Below are positions 8,882-17,580 of a stretch of 51,937 nucleotides of DNA, in pieces. The notes beneath the pieces were generated by a model. It was given only the letters and a program-made list of their open reading frames with translations. It was not told the origin of the DNA and searched no databases. Position 1 is the stretch's first letter. Each line of letters opens with the position of its first letter. The translations under genes were made by a program, and so were the position numbers. Source of the DNA: DASWIP01 sp036397635 (GTDB taxonomy: Bacteria > Actinomycetota > AC-67); assembly GCA_036397635.1 (NCBI GenBank), contig DASWIP010000106.1:1-51937 (forward strand), in the 5' to 3' direction.

Positions 8882-9422
8882 GGCCTCCGAGGAGACACAG
8901 GCCGAGGAAACGCCGACCCCCGAGCCCCGCAAGACCCTCCGCTTCGACTGGCGCGCGCGCGCACTCGAGGACTGGCGCTTCGTGGTCGCGGGGACCTCAT
9001 TGGTGCTCGGCATCGTGCTGGTGGTGCTCGGCTGGTACGGCGCGGCGTACACGAACATCATCACCGAGCAGATCCCGTACCTGATCTCCGGCGGCCTTCT
9101 GGGCCTCGGGTTGATCATCCTCGCCGGCGTCATGGCCGCATCCGGCGCTCAGAGAAGAGACAACCAGGAACTGCGGCGTGAACTCGCGCGCTCGCTCGAC
9201 GCGCTCGGGTCCGCGCCGCGCCACTCCAACGCGGATCTGGGCGCCGGGACGCCGTCGCACAGCGCGAACGGCTACCGGGTCTTCGTCCTTCCCGGCGGGA
9301 AGAGCTTCCACGAGGCCGGCTGTCCCATCATCGAGGGGAAGCCCGACGTCACCGAGCTCGCACGCGCCGACGCGGCGGGCTCCGGCCTCGCGACCTGCAA
9401 ACTCTGCGGACCGAACGACTGA
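8865..9422 (+). CDS. two-helix membrane protein with a Cys/His metal-binding-like C-terminal domain
   Basis: A 185-residue protein from ATG 8865. It has an acidic Glu/Pro/Thr-rich N-terminus, then two predicted membrane helices (VAGTSLVLGIVLVVLGWYG and LISGGLLGLGLIILAGVM, about residues 40-90). The C-terminal domain has the pattern FHEAGCPIIEG followed by TCKLCGP, i.e. H-x3-C ... C-x2-C. This resembles the Ada-type or rubredoxin-like zinc site found in small actinobacterial membrane proteins. It is embedded in the transporter operon, overlapping the secreted protein upstream and 12 bases before the permease. Function unknown; a structural or sensory accessory of the transporter is an inference. 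Confidence 0.8.
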   Translation: MPEPTEASEETQAEETPTPEPRKTLRFDWRARALEDWRFVVAGTSLVLGIVLVVLGWYGAAYTNIITEQIPYLISGGLLGLGLIILAGVMAASGAQRRDNQELRRELARSLDALGSAPRHSNADLGAGTPSHSANGYRVFVLPGGKSFHEAGCPIIEGKPDVTELARADAAGSGLATCKLCGPND

Positions 9423-9434
9423 CCGCCCGGGCCC

Positions 9435-11381
9435 ATGGACGTTCTCGTCGGAACGCTCATCCTCGGGATCTCGGTCGGCAGCGTCTACGCGCTCGCCGCG
9501 ACAGGACTGGTGCTGACCTACAAGACGTCCGGGGTCCTCAACCTCGGCTACGGCTCGCTGGCGCTGCTGACCACGTTCATCCACTGGCAGCTGACCGCGT
9601 GGGGCCTGCCGGTCGGCATCGCGGCAGCGCTGGTGATCCTGGTGATCGCGCCGCTGATCGGGGTGTTCCTGGACTCGCAGCTGTTCCGCCGGATCGAGGG
9701 ACAGCCGCAGGTGATCAGCGTGATCGCCACCGTGGGGCTGTTCGTGCTTATCCAAGGCATCGTCCGGCTGGCGTGGGGTGGGCGCACCGAGCTGGTGCCG
9801 TCGCTGTTCCCTTCGGCGTCGTGGACCCTTCCGGGGGGTGTGAGCGTCGGTGTCGATCAGATCGGAGTGCTGGTCGTGGCGGCCGGCGCGGCCGGATCGC
9901 TGGGTGCGATGCTGCGTTACTCGCGCACCGGCGTGTCGTTCCGAGCCGTCGTCAACAACCGTCCCGTCGCCGGGCTGATGGCGATCAACACGACGTTCGT
10001 CTCGGGGCTCGCGTGGGCGCTGAGCACCTCGTTCGCGGCATTGACCGGGATCCTGCTGACCCAGGGCATCTTCGGCGGGCTGCTCGACCCGATCTTCCTT
10101 CCAACCTTCGTGATCGCGTTCGTGCTCGGCGCCGCGGTCTTCGGCTACCTGCAGAGCCTGCCGTTGGCGTACCTCGGCGGATTGGCGCTGGGCATCGCGC
10201 AGAGCTTGCTGATCCAATATCAGCCTCAGATCGTCAACGTCATCGGCCTCGAGACGTGGGTGGCACGCATCCGCGACGGGCTGCCGTTCATCACCATCAC
10301 CGTCGCGCTGCTGATCGCGCCGAGGGCACTGCGCATCCGAGGGCTGGGCTCGAGCTTCGTGGTGCGCACGCGCGAGGCCCTGGCTCCCGCGCCGGCGCGC
10401 GTCCGCACCACCGTCGCCGCCGTGGTCTTCGGCGTGCTGGCGATCGTCCCGCTGCTCGGTTCGGTGTCCTGGTCGCTGACGCTCGCGACCGGGATGATCT
10501 TCTCTGTTGTCTTCCTTTCCCTTGTGATCCTGACGGGGTACTCGGGGCAGATCTCGTTGGGACATACGGCGTTCATGGGGATCGCGGCGTTCAGCGCCGG
10601 ACATCTGGCGACCGACCTGGGGTGGTCGTCGTGGCTGGCGATGCCGGTGGGCGCGCTCGCGGCGGTGCCGGCGGGCGCGCTGATCGGGTTCATCGCCGTG
10701 CGCCTGCACGGCTTGTATCTCGCCCTTCTGACGTTGGCGTTCGCGTTCATGGCTCAGCAACTGTTCTTCGAGGAGCGGGGCATCTCCGGCGGCGAGGGCG
10801 GCGTCCCACTCCCCCGCCCCGACGGCGCCGGCTCCGAGACAGGCTTCTACTACTTGGTGCTGGCGATCCTGATCGCGTCGAGCTTGCTCGCGGTGAGCCT
10901 GCGCACCGGACGCACTGGGCGCGTGCTCGCTGCGATGCGCGACAGTGAGGCCGCGTGCCGCTCGGTCGGTATCGCGGTCACGCGTTACAAGGTCATCATC
11001 TTCGGACTGTCGGCGTTCATCGCAGGGCTCGGCGGCGTGCTGCAGAGCATGATCTTGGAGAGCGCGAACAAACTGAACTTCCAGCCGTTCTTCGGGCTGA
11101 TCTACGTGACGCTCGCGGTGCTCGGCGGCATCTTCCACGTCGGCGGCGCCATCGCATCGGGCATCCTGTTCGGCATCTTCCCACAGGCGATCGACGCGTT
11201 CCCGTTCCTGGGGGACATCCAGTTCATCCTGTTCGGGCTCGGCTCGACGCTCGCGCTCGCACAGAACCCCGAGGGGTTGTTCGGCGAGCTGCGGCGCGCC
11301 GGCAACGCGGCCCTTTCGCTGATCCTTCGGATCCGACAGAGACGCTCCCAACCCGCACCGGTGACCGGAGGCGGGCGATGA
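9435..11381 (+). CDS. fused LivH-LivM permease of a branched-chain-type ABC transporter
   Basis: A 648-residue protein joining both membrane subunits in one chain. The LivH half (about residues 1-290) starts MDVLVGTLILGISVGSVYAL and contains VLTYKTSGVLNLGYG. A short basic linker (PRALRIRGLGSS) leads to the LivM half (about residues 325-630), with LTGYSGQISLGHTAFMGIAA and the cytoplasmic EAA-like loop RVLAAMRDSEAACRSVGI. HAAT permeases are usually two genes, so this fusion enforces a 1:1 pairing. It overlaps livG by ATGA. The 784-codon open frame on the opposite strand is a codon-bias shadow of this gene. Confidence 0.92.
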   Translation: MDVLVGTLILGISVGSVYALAATGLVLTYKTSGVLNLGYGSLALLTTFIHWQLTAWGLPVGIAAALVILVIAPLIGVFLDSQLFRRIEGQPQVISVIATVGLFVLIQGIVRLAWGGRTELVPSLFPSASWTLPGGVSVGVDQIGVLVVAAGAAGSLGAMLRYSRTGVSFRAVVNNRPVAGLMAINTTFVSGLAWALSTSFAALTGILLTQGIFGGLLDPIFLPTFVIAFVLGAAVFGYLQSLPLAYLGGLALGIAQSLLIQYQPQIVNVIGLETWVARIRDGLPFITITVALLIAPRALRIRGLGSSFVVRTREALAPAPARVRTTVAAVVFGVLAIVPLLGSVSWSLTLATGMIFSVVFLSLVILTGYSGQISLGHTAFMGIAAFSAGHLATDLGWSSWLAMPVGALAAVPAGALIGFIAVRLHGLYLALLTLAFAFMAQQLFFEERGISGGEGGVPLPRPDGAGSETGFYYLVLAILIASSLLAVSLRTGRTGRVLAAMRDSEAACRSVGIAVTRYKVIIFGLSAFIAGLGGVLQSMILESANKLNFQPFFGLIYVTLAVLGGIFHVGGAIASGILFGIFPQAIDAFPFLGDIQFILFGLGSTLALAQNPEGLFGELRRAGNAALSLILRIRQRRSQPAPVTGGGR

Positions 11382-12169
11382 GCCGCCTGCGCGCGGAAGA
11401 AGTGACCGTCCAGTTCGGTGGGCTGCGGGCCGTCGGCGACGCCACCATCGAGGTCTCCGACGGGGGGTTCGTGGGGCTGATCGGCCCCAACGGCGCCGGC
11501 AAGACCACCCTGTTCAACGTGATGAGCGGGTTCCTGGACCCCACGGGTGGACGAGTGGTGCTCGACGACAAAGACATCACCGGCATGCCGGCGTCGGCGC
11601 GCGCGAAGCTCGGCATCGGCCGGACCTTCCAGAAGCTCGAGCTGTTCGGCCGCATGAGCGTGTTCGAGAACCTGATGGTCGCCGCCGAAGCCGGCGAGAG
11701 CAAGCTCGATCTCGCGTCGGATCTGCTGTCCCTGCCGAAGCGCCGGCGCGAGGAGCGCCGCTGCGCGGCGATCGCCGCGGAGATGCTCGCCATGCTGGAT
11801 CTGGGCTGGGCGCGCGACCGGCGCGCCTCCGACGTGCCCCTCGGCACCGCGCGCATCCTCGAGCTGGGGCGCGCGCTGTGTGCGCGGCCGAGCGTGTTGC
11901 TGCTCGACGAGCCGTCCTCGGGTCTGGACGCAGAGGAGACCGCCGACTTCGGCAAGATGCTGCAACGCATCAACCGCGATCTCGGGATCGGGATCATGAT
12001 CGTCGAGCACGACATGGACCTTGTGATGGAGGTCTGCAGGCGCATCTCGGTGCTGGACTTCGGGGTCATGATCGCCGAGGGGACGCCGGCCGAGATCGTC
12101 ACGGACCCGCAGGTGCGCGCCGCCTACCTCGGGGAGGAGGACGATGAAGCCGCTCCTGCGACTCCGTAA
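11378..12169 (+). CDS. livG: ABC transporter ATP-binding protein, LivG-like
   Basis: A 263-residue ATPase: Walker A GPNGAGKTT (about residues 37-45), the LivG-specific segment GIGRTFQKLELFGRMSVFEN, Walker B VLLLDEPSSGLD and the switch His in IVEHDMD. The signature motif is degenerate: SVPLGTARILELGRAL-like sequence replaces the usual LPYGQQRRLEIARAL, so the Gln-rich part is lost (the visible residues are DVPLGTARILELGRAL). ATP hydrolysis may then depend on the LivF signature in the heterodimer (inference). It overlaps the permease by ATGA and livF by 26 bases. Confidence 0.92.
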   Translation: MSRLRAEEVTVQFGGLRAVGDATIEVSDGGFVGLIGPNGAGKTTLFNVMSGFLDPTGGRVVLDDKDITGMPASARAKLGIGRTFQKLELFGRMSVFENLMVAAEAGESKLDLASDLLSLPKRRREERRCAAIAAEMLAMLDLGWARDRRASDVPLGTARILELGRALCARPSVLLLDEPSSGLDAEETADFGKMLQRINRDLGIGIMIVEHDMDLVMEVCRRISVLDFGVMIAEGTPAEIVTDPQVRAAYLGEEDDEAAPATP

Positions 12170-12956
12170 CGTCGAGGCGCGCTACGGCCGCTTCGTCGCG
12201 CTGCAGAACATTTCGCTGCTCGTGCCGGAGCGGTCGGTGGTGGCGCTGCTCGGACCCAACGGCGTCGGCAAGACCACGCTGCTGCGCACCGCCTCGGGGA
12301 TGCTCAAGCCTGCGGCCGGCGAGATCACCTTCGACGGCACGCGCATCGACGGATGGCCCGACTACCGGATCGCGCGTCTCGGCCTGGCCCACATCCCCGA
12401 GGGACGTGGCATCTTCCCCGGGCTCAGCGTGGCGGAGAACCTGATGATGGCCGGCGGGAGCCGGAATGGCGGGGGCCGGACCGGCGGGCTCGGCCGGGTG
12501 TTCGATCTGTTCCCGGTGCTGAAGACCCGGCGCGAGCAGATCGCCGGCACCCTATCCGGGGGCGAGCAGCAGATGCTTTCGCTGGCGCGCGCGGTGATCG
12601 TGAAGCCGCGCCTGCTGATGGTCGACGAGCTGTCGCTCGGCCTTGCGCCGCGGCTGGTCGCCGAGCTGTTCGCCACGCTCGAACGCATCCGCGACGAAGG
12701 CGCGACGATCCTCCTGGTCGAGCAGTACGTGCGCTACGCGCTCCGCCTGGCCGACATCGTCGTGATCCTGCACAAGGGACGCGTCGCGTTCATCGGCGAG
12801 CCGGGCGAGCTGTCCCGCGGGGGCGCGCTCGTCGAGAGCTACCTCGGGGGCTCGCAGGCAGCCGGCGCGGCTACCGCAGACGCCACGTCGGCCGCTCGCC
12901 CGAAGCGAAAGACTCCTGCCCCTCGCGCAAAGACTCGGCGTTCGTCCCGAGCTTGA
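12144..12956 (+). CDS. livF: ABC transporter ATP-binding protein, LivF-like
   Basis: A 270-residue ATPase with Walker A GPNGVGKTT, the LivF motif HIPEGRGIFPGLSVAENL, an intact signature LSGGEQQMLSLARA, Walker B LLMVDELSLGLAP and switch His replaced by Gln in LLVEQYVR, as is normal for LivF. GGGAGGAGG just before ATG 12144 is a strong ribosome site inside livG. The C-terminus carries about 35 extra Ala/Lys/Arg-rich residues. These overlap the end of the convergent enoyl-CoA hydratase gene by 86 bases, so the tail may be a read-through extension of the domain. Confidence 0.92.
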   Translation: MKPLLRLRNVEARYGRFVALQNISLLVPERSVVALLGPNGVGKTTLLRTASGMLKPAAGEITFDGTRIDGWPDYRIARLGLAHIPEGRGIFPGLSVAENLMMAGGSRNGGGRTGGLGRVFDLFPVLKTRREQIAGTLSGGEQQMLSLARAVIVKPRLLMVDELSLGLAPRLVAELFATLERIRDEGATILLVEQYVRYALRLADIVVILHKGRVAFIGEPGELSRGGALVESYLGGSQAAGAATADATSAARPKRKTPAPRAKTRRSSRA

Positions 12957-13680
12957 CCCAGGTGTAGCCGGCCTCGAGCGCCTGCGTCCGGGCCATCTCG
13001 CGTGAGGCCCACACCGCGCGCAACGTGCCCTGCACCGCGAGCGGCGGCTGGCGCGCGATCGTCTCGGCGACCCAACCGGCGGCTTCGTCGAGCTTCTCCC
13101 GTGGGACGACCTCGCTGACCAGCCCGATCTGGTGCGCGCGCTGCGCCGACATACGCTCCCACGATCCGAGCAGCTGCATCCGCAGCACCTCGCCGAGCGG
13201 CATCCGCTGCGCCATGTGGATCGACTCGAACGACGAGGTCATGCCGTAGGTCACGTGTGGGTCGAAGAACGTCGCCTCGTCGCACGCGATCACGATGTCG
13301 GCTTCGCCGAGCATGTAGAACGCGCCGCCGCACGCCATCCCGTTGACCGCGGCGACCACCGGCTTCCACAGGTCGTTGGACTTCGGACCGACGTTCTTGC
13401 CCGGATCGTCGAACATGAACGGCGTCGCGCCCGGCGATCCCGATGACTTCGAGCCACTTGCGTCGAACTGCTCGGCCCGATCGATCCCCGTACAGAACGC
13501 CTTCTCGCCGGCACCGGTGAGCACGACCGCGTTGACGTCGTCGTTGGCCCGTAGCGCGCGCCAGCACTCGCGCAGCTCGGTCTGCATCTGCCGGTTGAAC
13601 GCGTTGAGCACGTCCGGCCGGTTCAGCGTCACCCACGCGACCCGGTTCTTCTCTTCGTAGCCCAGCGTCTCGTATCCCAT
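12871..13680 (-). CDS. enoyl-CoA hydratase/isomerase (crotonase) family protein
   Basis: A 269-residue crotonase. It shows NRPDVLNAFN near the N-terminus, the oxyanion-hole segment GAGEKAFCTGID, and the second oxyanion loop NGMACGGAFYMLGEADIVIA. The active-site helix region reads DPHVTYGMTSS, where hydratases often carry Glu; here it is aligned with His/Val, so isomerase or hydrolase activity is possible. It is convergent with livF, whose 3' end it overlaps by 86 bases. It lies 57 bases upstream of the methyltransferase stop on the same strand. Confidence 0.88.
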   Translation of the reverse strand: MGYETLGYEEKNRVAWVTLNRPDVLNAFNRQMQTELRECWRALRANDDVNAVVLTGAGEKAFCTGIDRAEQFDASGSKSSGSPGATPFMFDDPGKNVGPKSNDLWKPVVAAVNGMACGGAFYMLGEADIVIACDEATFFDPHVTYGMTSSFESIHMAQRMPLGEVLRMQLLGSWERMSAQRAHQIGLVSEVVPREKLDEAAGWVAETIARQPPLAVQGTLRAVWASREMARTQALEAGYTWVKLGTNAESLREGQESFASGERPTWRLR

Positions 13681-13737
13681 CGCCAGCCCTTTCGTGGTTC
13701 CTGGGCCGCAGCCTAACTCAGCGATCCGAACCGACGG

Positions 13738-14571
13738 TCAGGCGCGCGCGCGGACGCTGAGACACATCGCCGGGATCGCGTAGGCGCCGGCGTCGTCGCA
13801 GTAGGGGGCGAGCTGCTCGAGCAGGGTTTCGCGGAAGGCGAGCTGCTCGTCGGACGAAAGGCTGCGGATCAGCTCGGCCTGGCGACCGTACATCTCGACG
13901 ATGTAGCGCCACATCTCGTCGGCGTCGGGGAAGTCGACGATGAACGGCACCTCATCGACTTCGACGCCGCTGAACCCCGCCTTGGTGAGCAAGGTCGTGA
14001 TGATCCCCGGTTCGTTGAGGTCGATGTCGATCGAGATGCCCGGCGGCAGGCTCAGCCCCCGCAGGGCGTTCGCCTCGTTCAGGGCCCCATCGAAGCGCAT
14101 CTCCTCGTCGGGCCCGAACACGGCGAAGCACAGCCGCCCACCAGGCCGAAGCACGCGGCGCGCCTCCGCGAACGCGCGCGCCGGATCCGGCAGCAGGTGG
14201 TAGACGAAGCGCCCCACGACGCCGTCGACGCTGGCGTCGGGCAGCTCGAGCGCCATCGCGTCCATCACCCGGAGCTCGACGTTCGACAGGCCGAGGCGGT
14301 CGGCGGCGGCGCGCGCCCGCTCGAGCATGTTCGGCGACAGGTCCGTGCCGATGAGCGTGCCGCCGGGTGCGAGCTGCTCGGCGATCAGGAACCCCGTATC
14401 GCCCGGTCCGGTGCCCACCTCCAGGATCGTCTCACCGGGCTTCGGGTCGAGCCGGCGGATGAGGTGCTCGCTGACGCCCCGGGTGAAGCGCCACACGACC
14501 GCGCGGTTGCGATCCCACGCGTCGGCGAGACGATCCCAGATCTCGCGGATCTTCGCGATGTCGAAGGTCAT
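13738..14571 (-). CDS. class I SAM-dependent methyltransferase
   Basis: A 277-residue methyltransferase. Motif I is ILEVGTGPGDTGFL (about residues 46-60), followed by GTDLSPNMLERARAAA, the acidic motif VELRVMDAMALELPD, and RRVLRPGGRLCFAVFGP. This is the Ubie/Methyltransf_11 type that modifies small molecules. The start is ATG 14571, which overlaps the stop of the upstream PaaK-like gene by four bases (ATGA), so the two are co-translated. The frame stays open far upstream but that part is a shadow. Substrate unknown; modification of the acid activated by the neighbouring ligase is possible. Confidence 0.87.
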   Translation of the reverse strand: MTFDIAKIREIWDRLADAWDRNRAVVWRFTRGVSEHLIRRLDPKPGETILEVGTGPGDTGFLIAEQLAPGGTLIGTDLSPNMLERARAAADRLGLSNVELRVMDAMALELPDASVDGVVGRFVYHLLPDPARAFAEARRVLRPGGRLCFAVFGPDEEMRFDGALNEANALRGLSLPPGISIDIDLNEPGIITTLLTKAGFSGVEVDEVPFIVDFPDADEMWRYIVEMYGRQAELIRSLSSDEQLAFRETLLEQLAPYCDDAGAYAIPAMCLSVRARA

Positions 14572-15809
14572 TCGTCGACGACCCGGAGCGGCTTGTATGC
14601 CGGACGAGGCAGGGCACCGGCCTCGAGCAGCGTCACCTCGACCGGAACGCCCAGGCCACCGGCCAGCACGGTGCGCACGCGCTGCTCGAGCGCCGGGCTC
14701 GGTGATGGTGCCTCGACCCTGATCGTCAGCGCAGTCGCGCCCGAAGCCCGCACCATCTGGAACTCGAGCGCCGGGCGCGCAACCTCCTCGATGGGCGCGA
14801 GCAGCATCTGCACGTCCATCGGGAGCAGCGCCTTCCCGGCGACGGGAACGACGTCTTTGATCCGGCCGTCCCAGAACGCGCGCACGGTCGTCTCCCCGCA
14901 CGGGCACGGCGACGGGTCGAGGCGCACCAGGTCCTCGAGGTCGTACCGAAGCATCGCGTTGTCTTTGGTCAGCGTGGTCACGACCAGAGACCCACGCTGA
15001 CCGGAAGGCACCGGTTCCCCGGAAGCGGGATCGACGGCTTCGACGATGGCCTCGTCCTCGGCGACGTGCGCGCCGTTGTGCTGCTCGCACGCGGAACCCA
15101 GGAACGCGAAGCATTCCAGCCCCGCCGAGACGGTGCGGTGCGGTGGCAGGTCGGCAGGCTCGGGCATGCCGAGCTCCACCGGATCCACACCGAGAGAGCG
15201 CGCGGCCTCCCAGAACGTGTGCAGCGCCGGGCCGAACATCTCGTAGCGATCCGGCCGGATCTCCTGCCACAGGCGCACCGCGCGCTCGGCATCCGCGACG
15301 GATGCGGGCGGCCCGACCGGGACGTTCAGCGCCCCGAACGCTTCGACCGCGCCGCCGAGCAGCGCCGCGCCGCCGTTCAGGCCGCCGGGATGCGCGTGCG
15401 TGATGATCTCGCCCGGCCGGTATCCCTGGCGCGCGAACGACCGGCCGGCCGCGTCGTACTCGACCTCGAGGTCGTGCCGCGTGAACACCGCGATCGTCGG
15501 CCGTCCCGTCGTCCCCGTGGACGTGGACAGGCGGATGCAGTCGGAAAGCAGCGCGCCGCGATAGTCGCCGAGCGGCGGATGCGCCGCCTCGGACGCGCGC
15601 AGATCGTCTTTGTTCGTCCGCGGGATCCGGGGCAGGTCCCCGAGCGTCTTGATGTCGTCCGGCACGATCCCGGCCTCCGAGAGGCGCGCGCGGAAGAACG
15701 GGATCGGCCGCTCGAAGACGCGGCGCACGAGCGACTGGAGGCGTTCGGTCTGGAGCGCGCGGAGCTGCTCGCGCGGCAGGGTCTGCAACTCGGGGCGATG
15801 CAGCGCCAC
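14568..15809 (-). CDS. PaaK-like phenylacetate-CoA ligase family protein
   Basis: A 413-residue adenylate-forming enzyme of the PaaK type, from GTG 15809 with GGAGG eight bases before. It has the phosphate loop STSTGTTGRPT (about residue 97), AGLECFAFLG, the conserved DNAMLRYDLEDL and CPCGETTVRA, and the hinge GRIKDVVPVAGKALLPMDVQ. The usual YGxTE motif is altered to FLGSACEQHNG, suggesting an unusual acyl substrate. It overlaps the methyltransferase by ATGA. Compared with the gene at 2816 it is a clear but divergent paralogue. Confidence 0.85.
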   Translation of the reverse strand: MALHRPELQTLPREQLRALQTERLQSLVRRVFERPIPFFRARLSEAGIVPDDIKTLGDLPRIPRTNKDDLRASEAAHPPLGDYRGALLSDCIRLSTSTGTTGRPTIAVFTRHDLEVEYDAAGRSFARQGYRPGEIITHAHPGGLNGGAALLGGAVEAFGALNVPVGPPASVADAERAVRLWQEIRPDRYEMFGPALHTFWEAARSLGVDPVELGMPEPADLPPHRTVSAGLECFAFLGSACEQHNGAHVAEDEAIVEAVDPASGEPVPSGQRGSLVVTTLTKDNAMLRYDLEDLVRLDPSPCPCGETTVRAFWDGRIKDVVPVAGKALLPMDVQMLLAPIEEVARPALEFQMVRASGATALTIRVEAPSPSPALEQRVRTVLAGGLGVPVEVTLLEAGALPRPAYKPLRVVDE

Positions 15810-15846
15810 CGGCTACGCCTCCCGCACGCGACGACGAGCAGCCACG

Positions 15847-16281
15847 CTAGCCCCGGCTGGGAAGCGCGGCCGTCGCCTTGCCCTGGATCAGCTCTTTCCC
15901 CTCCTGGTTCACAACGAGGAGATCCAGTTCGATGCGGCTCTCATCGCCGTCTTTGAACTTGCGCGCGACCGTCGCCTTGCATGTGATCGTGTCGCCCGGC
16001 CAGAGCTGCGTCTTGAACCGGGTGGAGAACGCGCGCAGGTTCTCCACGCCGCCGACGTAACGGGTCACGTACCCCGACAGCACGCCGGCGGTGAACATGC
16101 CGTGCCCGAACACGCTGGGATACCCCACCGCGGTCGCGACCGCGTCGTCGTGGTGCATCGGGTTGAAGTCACCCGAGGCGCCGGCGTACTTCACGAAGTG
16201 CGTGCGCTTGACGTCCTCGAGCGCCCACTCGGGAGCGGCGTCGCCTTCCTGCACGTCCTCGAAGAACAGGTTCTCTGCCAT
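15847..16281 (-). CDS. MaoC-family hydratase (hotdog fold), catalytic half
   Basis: A 144-residue hotdog protein with the hydratase-2 motif YAGASGDFNPMHHD (Asp and His of the catalytic pair) and VFGHGMFTAGVLSGYV. It starts at ATG 16281, two bases after the stop of the next upstream gene on this strand. Such paired genes form (R)-specific enoyl-CoA hydratase heterodimers in which this subunit holds the catalytic residues. The pair resembles HadAB or the steroid-pathway MaoC pairs of actinobacteria; the chain length or ring specificity is not visible. Confidence 0.9.
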   Translation of the reverse strand: MAENLFFEDVQEGDAAPEWALEDVKRTHFVKYAGASGDFNPMHHDDAVATAVGYPSVFGHGMFTAGVLSGYVTRYVGGVENLRAFSTRFKTQLWPGDTITCKATVARKFKDGDESRIELDLLVVNQEGKELIQGKATAALPSRG

Positions 16282-16283
16282 GA

Positions 16284-16721
16284 CTAGACCGCCGCCTTCT
16301 GGGTCTCGACGATGATGTTCCGCGACACCACGGCATCCTCGCCGTCCTGGTTGCGCCACACGGTCTCGAAGACCACGAAATAGAGCGTGCCGCCCTTGCT
16401 ACCTTCCTTGGAGTAGACGTCGGCGATCTTCGAGGCCCCGGTCAGCACGTCGCCGGCCTTGACGGGGCGCAGGTACTCGAACTGCTGCTCGCCGTGAAGG
16501 ACCCGGCGGTAATCCTTGAAGCCGGGATCGGGCGTCGGGCCGTCCGGGACGCGGTCCCAGAACGCCGAGGTCATCGTGAACGTGGGCGGCGCCACCGGGT
16601 CCTCGCTGAGGTACTCGGGCGCCTCGTCCAGGATCGCCTTGGCGAACTCCCGGATCTTTCCTCGCTCGACCGGGAACGTCGTCGTCCCCAGTGACGCGCC
16701 GATGATCGACTTGTCGGCCAT
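16284..16721 (-). CDS. MaoC N-terminal-type dehydratase subunit (FAS1-like/UPF0336 hotdog)
   Basis: A 145-residue hotdog protein starting MADKSIIGASLGTTTFPVERG, with VAPPTFTMTSAFWDR and RRVLHGEQQFEYLRPVKAGD. These are typical of the substrate-binding partner in split MaoC dehydratases. GGAGGG at 16725-16730 places the start at ATG 16721 rather than ATG 16724. The open frame extends further upstream across the divergent hydratase gene, but that part is antisense. It partners with the 15847 gene (two-base gap). The divergent gene at 16777 is a crotonase, so two stereochemically different hydratases are controlled from one intergenic region. Confidence 0.88.
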   Translation of the reverse strand: MADKSIIGASLGTTTFPVERGKIREFAKAILDEAPEYLSEDPVAPPTFTMTSAFWDRVPDGPTPDPGFKDYRRVLHGEQQFEYLRPVKAGDVLTGASKIADVYSKEGSKGGTLYFVVFETVWRNQDGEDAVVSRNIIVETQKAAV

Positions 16722-16776
16722 CATCCCTCCATTCGAAGATAGGCTCGCCGCGAAGGATACGCACAAGGAGCCGCGA
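16722..16776. promoter_or_regulatory. divergent promoter region of the MaoC pair and the crotonase/synthetase operon
   Basis: Only about 50 bp separate the two divergent starts. It contains the ribosome sites of both genes: GGAGGG for the left gene and AAGGAG at 16765-16770 for the right gene. Overlapping promoters are therefore likely, but no consensus -10/-35 boxes are clear. Confidence 0.4.
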
Positions 16777-17580
16777 GTGGCCATCGACGTCGTCTCAGAA
16801 GACGGGATCCGCATCATCACCATCAACCGCCCCGAGCGGCGCAACGCGCTGGACTTCGAGCACTTCGAGGCGCTCGCCGAGGCCTGGGTGGACTTCCGCG
16901 ACGACGACGCCGCGCGCGTCGCGATCATCACCGGCACCGGCAAGGACTTCACCGTCGGCGCCGACCTGAAGTCGTTCGTGCCGGCGATCGCCGGCGAGAC
17001 CGAGCGACTCCACGAGGAGCGCAAGGAGGGCAAGGTTTCCCGTGCGGAGAACGGCCTGATCGCCGTCCTGCGCGAGTTCGACCTGTGGAAGCCCGTGATC
17101 GCGGCGGTCAACGGCACGTGCGTGGCCGGCGGCATGGAGATGCTGATGGGCACCGACATCCGGATCGCCTCGACCGAGGCGACCTTCGGCATCCTCGAGC
17201 CCCGGCGCGGCCTGTTCCCCGGCGGCGGCACGACGGTCCGCCTTCCCCGCCAGATCCCGTTCCCGTGGGCGATGGAAGTGCTGCTGCTCGGCGAGCGGAT
17301 CCCAGCCGAAAAGGCCTACCGTATGGGGATCGTCAACGCGGTCGTATCGCCCGAGCAGCTGCTCGACGAGGCGAAGCGGTGGGCGCACACGATCATGGAG
17401 AACGCGCCGCTGGCGGTCGAGGCGGTGAAGCGCTCGGTGCACACGGCCCTGAAGCTGCCCTTGAAGGAAGCGTTCGAGCAGGAGCTGATGGAGGCCGCGC
17501 AGGTGTTCATGTCCGAGGACGCGAAGGAAGGGCCGCGCGCGTTCGCCGAGAAGCGCGCGCCCGTCTGGCAGCGGAAGTAG
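16777..17580 (+). CDS. enoyl-CoA hydratase/isomerase (crotonase) family protein
   Basis: A 267-residue crotonase starting at GTG 16777 (reading VAIDVVSEDGIRIITINRPE), six bases after AAGGAG. It shows NRPERRNALDFEHFEAL, the oxyanion loop GTGKDFTVGADLKSF and NGTCVAGGMEMLMGTDIRIA, then ILEPRRGLFPGGG, where the Glu and the Gly-rich stretch are those of hydratases. The C-terminal EGPRAFAEKRAPVWQ is typical of the family. It directly abuts the acyl-CoA synthetase (TAG then ATG). It probably hydrates an enoyl-CoA made from the product of that synthetase. Confidence 0.9.
   Translation: MAIDVVSEDGIRIITINRPERRNALDFEHFEALAEAWVDFRDDDAARVAIITGTGKDFTVGADLKSFVPAIAGETERLHEERKEGKVSRAENGLIAVLREFDLWKPVIAAVNGTCVAGGMEMLMGTDIRIASTEATFGILEPRRGLFPGGGTTVRLPRQIPFPWAMEVLLLGERIPAEKAYRMGIVNAVVSPEQLLDEAKRWAHTIMENAPLAVEAVKRSVHTALKLPLKEAFEQELMEAAQVFMSEDAKEGPRAFAEKRAPVWQRK

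Noticed and set aside
8997..11351. 784-codon open frame on the minus strand opposite the fused permease
   Set aside because: Its translation is Arg/Asp/Gln-rich with no domain and mirrors the high-GC third positions of the LivHM gene. The plus-strand frame has clear transporter motifs.
16722..17231. N-terminal extension of the MaoC-N gene across the crotonase gene
   Set aside because: The extension is antisense to the crotonase and the real start has GGAGGG in front of ATG 16721.
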